Assembly (NCBI GenBank): GCA_022396035.1
Contig: JAIOXO010000004.1
Location: forward strand, 22,260-86,259
DNA length: 64,000 bases
Source: Actinomycetes bacterium
GTDB taxonomy: Bacteria > Actinomycetota > Humimicrobiia > Humimicrobiales > Humimicrobiaceae
Direction: 5' to 3'
The notes beneath the pieces were generated by a model. That model had not been told where the DNA came from and did no database searches. It worked only from the letters and a program-made list of their open reading frames with translations. The position numbers and the translations under genes were made by a program. Every line of letters starts with the position of its first letter. The stretch's first letter is position 1. Positions 16,824-26,111 of this stretch are shown here, in pieces.

Positions 16824-17939
16824 ATGAAGGATAGAAGAATAAATAAACTGGCAAAAAATCTGGTAGAGTATTCCTGCCAGGTTAAAAAGGGGCAGCGGGT
16901 AATGGTGGAATGTGTGGGCAATTCTGCCCTGCCGCTGGTTAGAGCTTTGATTGCCAGGATATATGAGTCGGGAGCCGAACCCCATGTTAATCTGCTAAAC
17001 AATAGCATAAAAAGAGAGCTGCTGAAAAAAACAAGCAAGAACCAGCTGGACTTTATGGCTGAGTGCGACCTGGTAAAGATGAAGGGCATGGATGCTTTTA
17101 TCGGCATAAGGGCCAGTGATAATGCCAATGAACTGGGAGACCTGAAGTCAGAAAATTTAAATGCTTATATGAAATATTATTCAGATCCTGTAAACCAGGA
17201 AAGGATAAATAATACCAGCTGGGTGATACTCAAGTACCCCAATAATTCATTGGCCCAGCTTTCCGGGACCAGCGCGGAAACCTTTGAGGACTTCTATTTC
17301 AAGGTTTGTAATCTGGATTACTCCAAGATGTCCAAAGCCATGGATCGCCTGGTTGATATAATGAGTAAAACTGACCGGGTGGACATAAAAGGCCCGGGTA
17401 CAGATATTAGTTTTTCCATCAAGAATATTCCCACCATAAAATGTGCAGGTAAAAACAATATCCCCGATGGAGAGGTGTTTACCGCTCCGGTAAAAGATTC
17501 GGTTAATGGAGTTATTACCTACAACACCCCTGCTGTTTATCAGGGTTATACCTATGAGCGTATATGCTTTAAATTCAAGAAGGGTAAAATAATTGAGGCT
17601 ACTTCCAGCGACAGTAAAAGGCTAAATCAGGTTCTGGATACCGACAAGGGCGCCAGATATATTGGAGAATTTGCCCTGGGGGTTAATCCTTATATACTAA
17701 AACCCATGAAGGATACCCTTTTTGATGAAAAAATTAGGGGAAGTTTTCATTTTACACCGGGCAAATGCTACAAAGATGCTTTCAATGGTAATGATTCGGC
17801 CATCCACTGGGATCTGGTAAGCATACAGACCAGGGATATGGGTGGAGGCGAGATACATTTTGACGGCAAACTTATAAGAAAAGACGGAAGGTTTATGCCC
17901 AAAGAACTGGAGGGGCTTAATCCGGAAAACTTAACTTAA
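16824..17939 (+). CDS. Aminopeptidase, M29 (AmpS/PepS) family
   Basis: A 371-residue cytosolic metallo-aminopeptidase. The ATG at 16824 is chosen because GGAGG lies 5 bases upstream; an in-frame TTG at 16812 would overlap that site. C-terminal metal-ligand regions of the M29 family are visible: YIGEFALGVNP (Glu), GSFHFTPG (His) and SAIHWDLV (His, Asp). The protein begins RRINKLAKNLVEYSCQVKKG as usual for the family. It forms a single-gene unit: an AT-rich gap precedes it and a good terminator follows. Confidence 0.9.
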   Translation: MKDRRINKLAKNLVEYSCQVKKGQRVMVECVGNSALPLVRALIARIYESGAEPHVNLLNNSIKRELLKKTSKNQLDFMAECDLVKMKGMDAFIGIRASDNANELGDLKSENLNAYMKYYSDPVNQERINNTSWVILKYPNNSLAQLSGTSAETFEDFYFKVCNLDYSKMSKAMDRLVDIMSKTDRVDIKGPGTDISFSIKNIPTIKCAGKNNIPDGEVFTAPVKDSVNGVITYNTPAVYQGYTYERICFKFKKGKIIEATSSDSKRLNQVLDTDKGARYIGEFALGVNPYILKPMKDTLFDEKIRGSFHFTPGKCYKDAFNGNDSAIHWDLVSIQTRDMGGGEIHFDGKLIRKDGRFMPKELEGLNPENLT

Positions 17940-17987
17940 CCAGACCTTTGTCTCAACTTATACTGACCATTAAAAACAGTAGACAGA

Positions 17988-18020
17988 TTAAACTGCTACC
18001 CGGTACGGCAGTTTAATTTT
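17988..18020 (+). terminator. Rho-independent terminator after the M29 aminopeptidase gene
   Basis: Perfect 9-base-pair stem TTAAACTGC (17988-17996) / GCAGTTTAA (18008-18016) with an 11-base loop, followed by TTTT. It separates the aminopeptidase from the fatty-acid operon. Confidence 0.8.
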
Positions 18021-18088
18021 ATGTTTATGAAACTATGGGAAGGCCAGACCGTCTAACTAAAAAACAAGTGACAAAAAGGTTGATTGCT

Positions 18089-18511
18089 GTGTTAAACAAA
18101 GAACAAATTAAACAGATAATACCCCATCGCGAGCCTTTTTTGCTGGTGGATGAGGTTATTGAAATGGAGCCGGGGCAAAGTATCAAGGCTATTAAGAAGG
18201 TAAGGCTGGAGGAATATTATTTCAAGGGCCATTTTCCTTCCAATCCCATTATGCCTGGCGTATTGATAGTAGAGGCCATGGCCCAGGCAGGGGCAATAGC
18301 CCTGCTGTCTCTGGAAGAGAACAGGGGTAAACTAGCCTTGTTTGCAGGCATTGACCGGGTAAGGTTTAAAAAACTGGTAAAACCGGGACATACCCTGGAA
18401 ATGGAAGTTCAGCTGCTCCAGTTCAGGAGAGGAATTGGAAAGGCCAGAGGATCAGCCAGGGTGGAGGAAAAAATTGCCTGCAGCGCTGAAATTATGTTTG
18501 CCATACAATAG
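18089..18511 (+). CDS. fabZ: 3-hydroxyacyl-ACP dehydratase
   Basis: FabZ removes water from 3-hydroxyacyl-ACP in fatty-acid elongation. The GTG at 18089 gives 140 residues beginning LNKEQIKQIIPHREPFLLVD, which matches the family N-terminus; an in-frame ATG at 18035 would add 18 residues with no Shine-Dalgarno. The hot-dog-fold active site is clear in FKGHFPSNPIMPGVLIVEAM (His and Glu), with the AGIDRVRFKK strand downstream. It is the first gene of a fab-acc operon, 12 bases before fabD. Confidence 0.94.
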   Translation: MLNKEQIKQIIPHREPFLLVDEVIEMEPGQSIKAIKKVRLEEYYFKGHFPSNPIMPGVLIVEAMAQAGAIALLSLEENRGKLALFAGIDRVRFKKLVKPGHTLEMEVQLLQFRRGIGKARGSARVEEKIACSAEIMFAIQ

Positions 18512-18523
18512 TGAAAGGAAAAG

Positions 18524-19465
18524 ATGGGTAAAATTGCATTGATTTTTCCGGGACAGGGATCACAGTATGAAGGCATGGGCATGGATTTTATTACCCGTAA
18601 TCCGAATTATAGAAAGTATTTTGACCTTTGCAGCAATATCATTGGCCAGGATATATTAGAGATAATATCCGGTCAGCCCCAGCAGCTTAATAAAACCAAC
18701 TATAGCCAGCCGGCAATTTATGCTTTTAGCTGTGCCCTGTTTGATTACCTGAAAGAGAATACAAATCTGGCAGCCAGGGCCCAGGCAGTAGCCGGGCACA
18801 GCCTGGGGGATTACAGCGCTTTGTATGCTGCCGGTGCTTACAGCTACCGGAAGGGATTAGAGCTGGTGGCCTACCGCTGCCGGCTAATGGCAGAACAGAA
18901 CCAGGTTTCTGAAGGGATGATGGCGGCGGTGCTGGGAGTGGATTTTAAAAGGGTGGAAGAGCAGGTAAGAAAACTTGGCCTTCAGGTCTATATTGCCAAC
19001 TATAATGATTATACCCAGACCGTGATAAGCGGAAACAAACAGGATGTTCTCCGGGCCATAGCGGAATTTAAAAAAAACGGTATCAGAAAAGTTTTACCCC
19101 TCAAGGTTGGCGTTGCTTCCCATTGTCCTTTAATGCGCCGGGTAGCGGAAGAACTAAGGGCATATATGGATCAGAATTTAAATAGTGTCAGCACCGATCT
19201 TCCCTTTTTTTCATCTACTGCGGCAGAATTTATTTCTGGCAAACAGATAAATAAAATTTTACAGAAGCAGCTGGTAGAGCCTGTAAAATGGCTGCCCTCG
19301 GTTTTAGAACTGCTGCAGCAGGGGTTTGACTGTTGGGTTGAAATAGGCCCTAAAAATATCCTGGGCAAGTTAACCCAGAGGATTATTGCCGGGTCTGGCC
19401 ACAAAGCAGATGTTTATAGCAGTGATTCTGACCTGGACCATTTGTTAAACAAGTTTAAGGAGTGA
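18524..19465 (+). CDS. fabD: Malonyl-CoA:ACP transacylase
   Basis: FabD loads malonyl groups onto acyl carrier protein. The 313-residue protein has the N-terminal LIFPGQGSQYEGMG motif, the catalytic serine elbow in AGHSLGDYSALYAAG, an Arg in the YRCRLMAEQ helix, and the catalytic His in KVGVASHCPLM. A Shine-Dalgarno (GAAAGG) precedes the ATG. No acyl carrier protein gene follows anywhere in this operon. Confidence 0.95.
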   Translation: MGKIALIFPGQGSQYEGMGMDFITRNPNYRKYFDLCSNIIGQDILEIISGQPQQLNKTNYSQPAIYAFSCALFDYLKENTNLAARAQAVAGHSLGDYSALYAAGAYSYRKGLELVAYRCRLMAEQNQVSEGMMAAVLGVDFKRVEEQVRKLGLQVYIANYNDYTQTVISGNKQDVLRAIAEFKKNGIRKVLPLKVGVASHCPLMRRVAEELRAYMDQNLNSVSTDLPFFSSTAAEFISGKQINKILQKQLVEPVKWLPSVLELLQQGFDCWVEIGPKNILGKLTQRIIAGSGHKADVYSSDSDLDHLLNKFKE

Positions 19466-19477
19466 TGGATAAATAAA

Positions 19478-20224
19478 ATGAAGCTACAGAATAAAATTTG
19501 CCTGGTTACTGGCGGTGCCAGGGGTATAGGTAAAAACATCGCTGCCTCTTTTCTGAAGGAAGGAGCCAAAGTAGTAATTTTTGACCTGGACCAAAAACAG
19601 GGAAAAGCTACCGAGGTTGAATTCACCAACCAGTATGGTAAGGACAGGGTTTTATACCTTGCCGTGGATATATCCAATCCGGAGGATGTAAAGCTGAATG
19701 TAGAAAAGGTTCTGGAAACCCACCAGAATATAGATGTACTGGTAAATAATGCCGGTATAACCAAAGATAACCTCATAATGCGCATGTCTCTGGAGGACTG
19801 GAACCGGGTGCTGGAGATTAATCTTACCGGAGCCTTCATATTATGCAAGAATGTGGTGAGATCCATGATTAAAAACAAAGGCGGAAAAATCATAAACGTA
19901 TCTTCCATAGTGGGGATCCACGGTAATGCCGGCCAGAGCAATTATTCCGCGTCCAAGGCCGGACTAATAGGGCTTACCAAATCTCTGGCCAAGGAGTTTG
20001 CCGGAAAAAATATTCAGGTTAATGCAGTGGCTCCAGGCTATATTGATACTGATATGACCAGAAGCCTTGCGGATAAGGCTAAAAATAAGATGCTGGAGAT
20101 TATACCCAGCGGCAGGCTGGGAACAGTTGATGATGTAGCCAGGGCTATTCTTTTTTTAGCCAGCAGTGATTCTGATTATATCACCGGATTTGTATTAAAT
20201 GTAGATGGGGGAATGGGAATATAG
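19478..20224 (+). CDS. fabG: 3-oxoacyl-ACP reductase
   Basis: Classical short-chain dehydrogenase of 248 residues that reduces 3-oxoacyl-ACP with NADPH. TGGARGIGKNIA is the nucleotide-binding loop, VLVNNAGITKDN the NAG motif, and the catalytic set is Ser (INVSSIVG) with YSASK. The PGYIDTDM and FVLNVDGGMG segments fit FabG. It sits between fabD and fabF, the usual order apart from the missing acpP. Confidence 0.95.
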   Translation: MKLQNKICLVTGGARGIGKNIAASFLKEGAKVVIFDLDQKQGKATEVEFTNQYGKDRVLYLAVDISNPEDVKLNVEKVLETHQNIDVLVNNAGITKDNLIMRMSLEDWNRVLEINLTGAFILCKNVVRSMIKNKGGKIINVSSIVGIHGNAGQSNYSASKAGLIGLTKSLAKEFAGKNIQVNAVAPGYIDTDMTRSLADKAKNKMLEIIPSGRLGTVDDVARAILFLASSDSDYITGFVLNVDGGMGI

Positions 20225-20235
20225 AAAGGAAAAGT

Positions 20236-21492
20236 ATGGAAAAAGATACCAAGGAAAGAAGAGTGGTAGTAACCGGGCTTGCAGCTATTACTGCCCTGGG
20301 GCTGGATATTGAAACTTTCTGGAAAAATATTATTGCCGGAGAATCAGGGGTAAGCACCATTGAAGGGTTTGACCTGGATAAGATAGGCTCCAAGATTGCA
20401 GCCCAGGTAAAAAATTTTAAGCCAGCGGATTTCATGGATATAAAATTATCCAAAAGGATGGATCGTTTTGCCCAGTTTGGCTATGCTGGTGCCGGCCAGG
20501 CTATTGAGGACAGCGGTCTGGCTATTGACAAGGATAACGGACACCTGGTGGGAGTATACATCGGAAGCGGAGTAGGAGGTTTATCTACACTGGAAACACA
20601 GCATATAAGAATGCTGGAGAAGGGTGCCAATCGGGTTAGCCCTTTTTTAATACCCATGATTATAAGTAATATGGCTGCAGCCCAGGTATCAATAATGAGC
20701 GGGGCTAAAGGCCCGGTAAGCACTACTACCACTGCCTGTGCGGCGGGATCCAATGCTATTGGCGATGCATATGAAATTATAAAGAGGGGCGATGCGCTGG
20801 CCATGATTGCCGGAGGCAGCGAAGCCCCCATAACCCCTCTGGGAATGAGCGGCTTTTCTAACATGAATGCTCTTTCTACCAGAAACGACCAGCCCCAGAA
20901 GGCTTCCCGGCCATTTGACCGGGACCGGGATGGATTTGTAATGGGGGAAGGCTGTGGAATTGTTATACTGGAGGAGCTGGAGCATGCTTTAAACCGGGGC
21001 GCAAAAATATATGCAGAAATGTTCGGTTACGGGCTTTCCGGAGAGGCTTACCATATGACTGCGCTGGAACAGTCAGGGGAAAATGTAGCCAGGTGTATGA
21101 ACAATTGCCTCCAGAAGGGAGACATTGGACTGGATGAAGTTGATTACATAAATGCTCACGGTACCTCCACGCCTTTAAATGATATTGTAGAAAGTACGGC
21201 CATAGAGAGATTGTTTGGAGAAAATGCTAAAAATATAAACATCAGCTCCACCAAATCCATGACCGGCCACTGTCTGGGGGCTGCAGGAGCTATAGAATCG
21301 GTAGCTTCGATACTGGCAATTATTAATAATATTATTCCCCCCACCATAAACCTAGATAATCCAGATGACCAGTGCAGATTAAATTACACTCCCCATCAAA
21401 GCATAGAAAGGGAAGTTGATGTAGCTATTTCCAATTCCATGGGTTTCGGGGGCCATAATGTATGTCTGGGGTTTAAAAAATGGAAACCATAG
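20236..21492 (+). CDS. fabF: 3-oxoacyl-ACP synthase II
   Basis: Condensing enzyme of 418 residues extending acyl-ACP with malonyl-ACP. The Cys-His-His triad is visible: TACAAGSNAIGDA (Cys), NAHGTSTPLND (His) and KSMTGHCLGAAGA (Lys and His). SNSMGFGGHNVCLGF closes the fold. The 3' end overlaps accD by 13 bases, so translation is coupled. No initiating synthase FabH or enoyl reductase is found in the window. Confidence 0.96.
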   Translation: MEKDTKERRVVVTGLAAITALGLDIETFWKNIIAGESGVSTIEGFDLDKIGSKIAAQVKNFKPADFMDIKLSKRMDRFAQFGYAGAGQAIEDSGLAIDKDNGHLVGVYIGSGVGGLSTLETQHIRMLEKGANRVSPFLIPMIISNMAAAQVSIMSGAKGPVSTTTTACAAGSNAIGDAYEIIKRGDALAMIAGGSEAPITPLGMSGFSNMNALSTRNDQPQKASRPFDRDRDGFVMGEGCGIVILEELEHALNRGAKIYAEMFGYGLSGEAYHMTALEQSGENVARCMNNCLQKGDIGLDEVDYINAHGTSTPLNDIVESTAIERLFGENAKNINISSTKSMTGHCLGAAGAIESVASILAIINNIIPPTINLDNPDDQCRLNYTPHQSIEREVDVAISNSMGFGGHNVCLGFKKWKP

Positions 21493-22250
21493 TCTGTAAA
21501 AGCTGTAGCCGGAAGATAAGCTTAAAGAAATATACAGAAAACCTGAATGTATGTTCCGAATGCGGATACCATGGCTGGGTTTCGGCTAAAGACAGGATAG
21601 AGATGACTGTTGACAAGGACAGTTTCAATGAACTTGCCGACAGGATCAGGTCAGAAGATTTTCTAAAATTTGTAGACCTTAAAGCTTATTCTGAAAGATT
21701 AGATGAAGCCAGGGCAAAAGCAGGCATTGATGAAGCTATACTGGTTGGTTCTGCTGCCATAGAAGACAGGCCGGTGGCCATAGGCGTGATGGATTTTTCT
21801 TTTATGGGCGGAAGCATGGGCAGCGTGGTGGGTGAAAAGATAAAGATTTTAAGCCAGTACAGCCTGAAGAATTTATTGCCTTTAATAATATTTTCCGCTT
21901 CCGGGGGAGCCAGGATGCAGGAAGGCATACTTTCGCTGATGCAGATGGCTAAGACAGTTTCCTGCATGAGGAGGCTGGCAGATAAAAAAATACCTTTTTT
22001 GTCAATAATAACCAACCCAACCACCGGGGGAGTAAGTGCCAGCTTTGCTTCCATAGCCGACATTGTAATTGCAGAGCCGGGGGCACTGTTTTGTTTCGCA
22101 GGTCCCAGGGTGGTAAAACAGACCATAAATAAAGAGCTGCCCAAAGATTTTGGAACAGCGGAAAGAGATGTTGAAAACGGACAGATAGATATGATTATTG
22201 AAAGAAATCAAATTAGGGATTCCCTGATAAGGTTGCTAAACTTTTTTTAA
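21480..22250 (+). CDS. accD: Acetyl-CoA carboxylase carboxyltransferase beta subunit
   Basis: AccD with AccA transfers CO2 from carboxybiotin to acetyl-CoA. The 256-residue protein begins with a four-cysteine zinc ribbon (CKSCSRKI ... CSECGYHG) typical of AccD, then the crotonase-like fold with FMGGSMGSVVGEK, SASGGARMQEGI and TNPTTGGVSASFA. It is slightly shorter than the usual 280-300 residues. It overlaps fabF and is 9 bases before accA. Confidence 0.95.
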   Translation: METIVCKSCSRKISLKKYTENLNVCSECGYHGWVSAKDRIEMTVDKDSFNELADRIRSEDFLKFVDLKAYSERLDEARAKAGIDEAILVGSAAIEDRPVAIGVMDFSFMGGSMGSVVGEKIKILSQYSLKNLLPLIIFSASGGARMQEGILSLMQMAKTVSCMRRLADKKIPFLSIITNPTTGGVSASFASIADIVIAEPGALFCFAGPRVVKQTINKELPKDFGTAERDVENGQIDMIIERNQIRDSLIRLLNFF

Positions 22251-22259
22251 GGGGCATAA

Positions 22260-23237
22260 ATGGATTTAAAAGATTTAAAAAATATACCAAAGAACTATTT
22301 AAAAGATACCTTAAAGTCTTTTCTAAAACTGGAGAAACTAAAGAAGACATCCTTTTTTAACCGGGTGCATTTCAAGCAGGCGGAAAAAGAACTTCTAAAT
22401 AAAGTAGAAGATTACAGAAGGGTAGAGAGACAGGCTGCCAGGACCTGGAAGATAGTCCAGCTTTCACGGGATGAAAAAAGACCCCAGAGCATAGATTACA
22501 TAAGCCGTATATTTGATGATTTCATGGAACTAAAGGGAGACCGGCTGGGCGGCGATGACAAGTCCATTGTATCCGGGCTGGGAAAACTAAATGAAACTAC
22601 GGTGGCGGTAATCGGCCATAATAAAGGAAGGGATATCAAAGAAAGGGTAAAATATAATTTTGGCATGAGCAGCCCCTCCGGATATCGTAAATCACAGAGA
22701 ATAATGAGGCTGGCTGATAAATTTAATTTCCCCATAATTACTTTTGTGGATACACCGGGTGCATACCCGGCTCTGGAAGCAGAGGATAACGGCCAGGCAG
22801 GGGCTATTGCCCAGAGCATAAAGCTTATGTTTGAGGTAAGTGTCCCCATAATAACAGTATTGATTGGCGAAGGCGGAAGCGGGGGAGCCCTGGCGCTGGC
22901 TATAGGAAATGAAGTTTTAATGCTTGAAAATTCAACTTATTCGGTAATATCACCGGAAGGGTGCGCGGCTATTCTCTGGAAGGATGCTGCAGGGTCCAAA
23001 CTGGCGGCACAGGCCTTAAAAATTACTGCCAGGGACCTATACCGGCTAAAGGTGGTGGACCGGGTTATACATGAGCCTCTGGGCGGGGCCCAGAACAATA
23101 TGGACAGGAGTATAAATATTGTAAAAAAGCATCTGGTGCTGGCCCTAAAGGAACACCGGAGCAAACCACAAGATCAGCTAAAGCAGGAACGGGCTGAAAA
23201 ATTTGAAGCTCTGGGTAAATTTATCACCAGAGACTAA
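22260..23237 (+). CDS. accA: Acetyl-CoA carboxylase carboxyltransferase alpha subunit
   Basis: AccA, 325 residues. Family segments include RISRIFDDFMELKGDR-like SRIFDDFMELKGDRLG, AVIGHNKGRDIKERV, NFGMSSPSGYRKSQRIM, FVDTPGAYPALEAED, GEGGSGGALALAIGN and SVISPEGCAAILWKDA. With AccD, AccC and the AccB fusion it completes acetyl-CoA carboxylase. The gene ends in a 4-base overlap with the convergent kinase gene. Confidence 0.96.
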   Translation: MDLKDLKNIPKNYLKDTLKSFLKLEKLKKTSFFNRVHFKQAEKELLNKVEDYRRVERQAARTWKIVQLSRDEKRPQSIDYISRIFDDFMELKGDRLGGDDKSIVSGLGKLNETTVAVIGHNKGRDIKERVKYNFGMSSPSGYRKSQRIMRLADKFNFPIITFVDTPGAYPALEAEDNGQAGAIAQSIKLMFEVSVPIITVLIGEGGSGGALALAIGNEVLMLENSTYSVISPEGCAAILWKDAAGSKLAAQALKITARDLYRLKVVDRVIHEPLGGAQNNMDRSINIVKKHLVLALKEHRSKPQDQLKQERAEKFEALGKFITRD

Positions 23238-25039
23238 CTTCCCACAAAGATGATTACCGTCGAGTTTAAAAATACGGAGCTGCCTGCCCGGGGAAACTGG
23301 GACATCACTAAACCTTTTTGTACTGAATAGGAGGCAGAAACCTCTTTGACTTCGTAATTTAGGGCAACTGAACTAAGGGCTTCAATTGCCCGGCTCAGCT
23401 CCATCTGGTTCAGGTCAGGAACAGTTGCCAGCTCCTGGTTGGTAGCAATAAGGATTTTAATAATGCTGTTGCTTTCTACGGTATTGCCGGGTGCCGGAAC
23501 GGTATCTACAACAGTCCCCGGGCTTGTCCCGTACCGGGTGGCTATCTCCGCATCCAGGGTTAATCCCAGTGATTGAAGGTGGCTGGCCGCATAGGGGTAA
23601 TCTGTACCTACAATATTAGGAATTACTACCATCTGAGGGCCTTCCCCCAGGACCAGGTCAACTGTACCGCCTTCTTCTATCTGCTGGTTGAAAGCAGGTG
23701 ACTGGCCTATTACTTTTCCTGCAAATAAGTTGCTGGATACTTCTTTATCAATCTGTCCCTCTTCCAGGCCCATATCCTCGAGCACTTCTGATACCTGCTC
23801 CCGGGTTAGGCCCAGAAGGTTGGGTACACTTAAAAAACGTTGCTGGGAACCCCTGCTGACCACTAACCTTACCGAGTCTTCTTCAGATAAGGCAGAATTG
23901 GCAGAAGGAATCTGTGATATTATGGAATCTTCAGAAATTGTATGGTGAAACTGGTAGCTGGCCTCCACTTCTATTTCCATATGTTCCAAAATAGTTTGGG
24001 CGGTCTGGAAGTTTTGTCCGGCCAGGTTGGGCATTAAAAAAGGTTTGCTGTCGTCCTGGTCTTTAACATAGCCAAATATAAAAATGGCTGCAACCACAGC
24101 CAGAATCAGGGAAATGGATATAAAGAAAATATCTGCAATCCTTAACGGTCCCATAACTTTCTTAAAAAAAAAGGGCCTTTTTTGCTGTCTCCTTTTAGAC
24201 GGCTGTTCAATTGAAAGTTTTCTCCCTTCCAGATAACGAAAAAGATCTTTCTTTAACTGGCTTACCGTGCTGTACCTGGTCTCTCTGTCTTTTTGCAGGC
24301 AATGCATGACAATTTTTTCCAGGGCAAGGGGGACATCCTGTACCATCAGTGACGGTCTGGCTGGGATTTCATTTATATGTTTTAAGCTTATATCCACACT
24401 GCTCTCTCCCCGGAAAGGAAGGTCAGCAGTAATCATTTCATATAGCACCACTCCCAGTGAATAGATGTCAGAACGGTGATCAAGGGATTTTCCCATGGCC
24501 TGTTCCGGGGATATGTAGTTTGCGGTACCGATTATGTTCATGGTTTTTGTAGCATCGTCTAAAGCCTGTTTGGCTATTCCAAAATCAGTTACTTTTAAGG
24601 TATTATCTGCAGTCACCAGGATATTCTGGGGTTTGATATCCCGGTGTATAAGGTTATTGCTATGGGCTGCTTCCAGGGCCTGGCATATCTGTATGGCATA
24701 TTTGGCTGCTTCTTGCGGAGAAATTATGCCTCTTCTTTCAATTATTTCCTTAAGGCTGTAGCCTTCAATATATTCCATGCATATAAAATAGGAACCGTTA
24801 TGCTGCCCCCAGTCATATATCATCACGATATTGGGGTGATTTAATTTGGCCAGTATCTGGGCCTCGCGTTTAAACCGGGCCACAAAACTTTTATTTCTGG
24901 CATAATTTTCTGACAGTATCTTTATGGCCACCTGCCGGTCAAGTTTACTATCCTGGCCCAAAAAAACATCAGCCATACCGCCACTGGCGATTTTTTTTAT
25001 AATTTTGTACCGGTTAGCTATCAGTGATGTGTCATTCAT
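23234..25039 (-). CDS. prkC: Membrane Ser/Thr protein kinase with four PASTA domains
   Basis: A 601-residue PrkC/PknB-type Hanks kinase. The cytoplasmic kinase domain (residues about 1-275) has the glycine loop IASGGMADVFLG, VAIKIL lysine, HRDIKPQNIL catalytic loop, DFGIAK and a threonine-bearing activation segment (TKTMNIIGTANYISPEQA). A basic juxtamembrane stretch and one transmembrane helix (about 305-330) follow, then four PASTA repeats starting near FLMPNLAGQ, LSVPNLLGL, VVIPNIVGT and ATVPDLNQM that bind muropeptides or lipid II in known homologues. It overlaps the PP2C phosphatase gene by 8 bases, its usual partner. This architecture points to a peptidoglycan-exposed monoderm surface. 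Confidence 0.95.
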   Translation of the reverse strand: MNDTSLIANRYKIIKKIASGGMADVFLGQDSKLDRQVAIKILSENYARNKSFVARFKREAQILAKLNHPNIVMIYDWGQHNGSYFICMEYIEGYSLKEIIERRGIISPQEAAKYAIQICQALEAAHSNNLIHRDIKPQNILVTADNTLKVTDFGIAKQALDDATKTMNIIGTANYISPEQAMGKSLDHRSDIYSLGVVLYEMITADLPFRGESSVDISLKHINEIPARPSLMVQDVPLALEKIVMHCLQKDRETRYSTVSQLKKDLFRYLEGRKLSIEQPSKRRQQKRPFFFKKVMGPLRIADIFFISISLILAVVAAIFIFGYVKDQDDSKPFLMPNLAGQNFQTAQTILEHMEIEVEASYQFHHTISEDSIISQIPSANSALSEEDSVRLVVSRGSQQRFLSVPNLLGLTREQVSEVLEDMGLEEGQIDKEVSSNLFAGKVIGQSPAFNQQIEEGGTVDLVLGEGPQMVVIPNIVGTDYPYAASHLQSLGLTLDAEIATRYGTSPGTVVDTVPAPGNTVESNSIIKILIATNQELATVPDLNQMELSRAIEALSSVALNYEVKEVSASYSVQKGLVMSQFPRAGSSVFLNSTVIIFVGS

Positions 25040-25757
25040 ATCTTATGAGTATAAGGGTTATATTATCATAACCGCCATTATGCTTGGCGTACTTTATAAG
25101 GTTGTGGCCCATATCGGAAAGATCATTATATTTTCCCATTATCTTTCCGATAAGCTGGTCTTTGAGCATGGAGTTAAGCCCGTCGGTGCACAACAGTATA
25201 ATGTCTTCAGGTTTTAGCTCTAGCTGGAGGCTCTGGGGCTGCAGATTACTTTCCATACCCACAACCTGGGTTAGTATATTCTTTTTAGGATGGCTGAAAG
25301 CCTGCTCTGCATCAATTTTGCCGTCTCTGTAAAGTTCACCTACCAGGGTGTGGTCATGAGTTTTAAGAAAAAGCTCTTTTTTCCTTTTAAAGTAGAGCCT
25401 GCTGTCTCCGACATGGCAGATATGGGCAATGTTTTCTGTCAGGTAGCATACAGTCAGGGTGGTCCCCATGCCCGCATAACCGGTATCGGATACAGACAGA
25501 TTGTATACAGCCTTGTTTGCATCCTGCATGCTCTGTCCCATAGTGTTTTTAATTTCTACAATATCTGGTTTTTGGTGCTTATTTAAATAGTTGTAGAAAG
25601 AATCTCTAAATACCTCTACCGCCTTTTTACTGGCAACTTCGCCTGCCTTGTGGCCACCCATTCCATCGGCCACTATAAACAGATTCGAGTCTGAATAGAG
25701 GCTGTCTTCATTTTTTTTGCGGTAGTTACCTATGTCGGTAAGGGCAATGTGTTCCAT
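25032..25757 (-). CDS. prpC: PP2C-family Ser/Thr phosphatase (PrpC/Stp)
   Basis: A 241-residue metal-dependent phosphatase. Motifs: NEDS-type start RKKNEDSLYSD, the metal site FIVADGMGGHKAGEVAS, CHVGDSRLYFKR, ILLCTDGLNSML and the C-terminal GGYDNITLILI. It should dephosphorylate the adjacent PASTA kinase and its targets. It is the first gene of this leftward unit; an AT-rich stretch upstream (TACTATTATACC on the complement) may hold the promoter. Confidence 0.94.
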   Translation of the reverse strand: MEHIALTDIGNYRKKNEDSLYSDSNLFIVADGMGGHKAGEVASKKAVEVFRDSFYNYLNKHQKPDIVEIKNTMGQSMQDANKAVYNLSVSDTGYAGMGTTLTVCYLTENIAHICHVGDSRLYFKRKKELFLKTHDHTLVGELYRDGKIDAEQAFSHPKKNILTQVVGMESNLQPQSLQLELKPEDIILLCTDGLNSMLKDQLIGKIMGKYNDLSDMGHNLIKYAKHNGGYDNITLILIRYE

Positions 25758-26110
25758 GGTTGTTAAAATATTTATCTAATTGGTATAATAGTAAAGATTA
25801 TTTTTTAAAAAATAAAGGCCGGCTGTTGAATTTTTGGCTGAATTGGTTAAAATCGATATGTATTTGAGGCGAATGGCGGAGGTAAGAAGATTGGCGCAGG
25901 CTTTATTGGTTTAGAGAATAAAGGACTGGACTTAACAGAAAACCTAGATGATGAGATAAATGTAGACCTAAAATTTAAAAAGAAAATAAAATTGATTTGA
26001 TTAAAAGCTCGGTAATATGCCGGGTTTTTTACTATTTATTAAAGATTTAACTGAAAAGTTTTTAACAGATGAGGTTAATTAAGAGTTAGTTGAGTAAAGA
26101 GCTGTTTTTT
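25758..26110. other. Gene-poor AT-rich stretch before the IS21 remnant
   Basis: About 350 bases with no convincing gene. A short open stretch near 25890-25998 (+) reads GAGFIGLENKG, faintly like a dinucleotide-binding loop, but is too short to assign. A terminator-like hairpin lies near its end (separate entry). Confidence 0.4.
26007..26030 (+). terminator. Weak terminator-like hairpin
   Basis: GCTCGG (26007-26012) can pair with CCGGGT (26020-26025, including G-T pairs) over a 7-base loop, and T6 follows (26025-26030). No intact gene lies immediately upstream on this strand, so it may be left from a lost gene. Confidence 0.45.
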
Positions 26111-26111
26111 T

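Noticed and set aside
25890..25998. Short frame with GAGFIGLE, resembling a dinucleotide-binding loop
   Set aside because: Only about 35 codons with no further support; the similarity may be chance.
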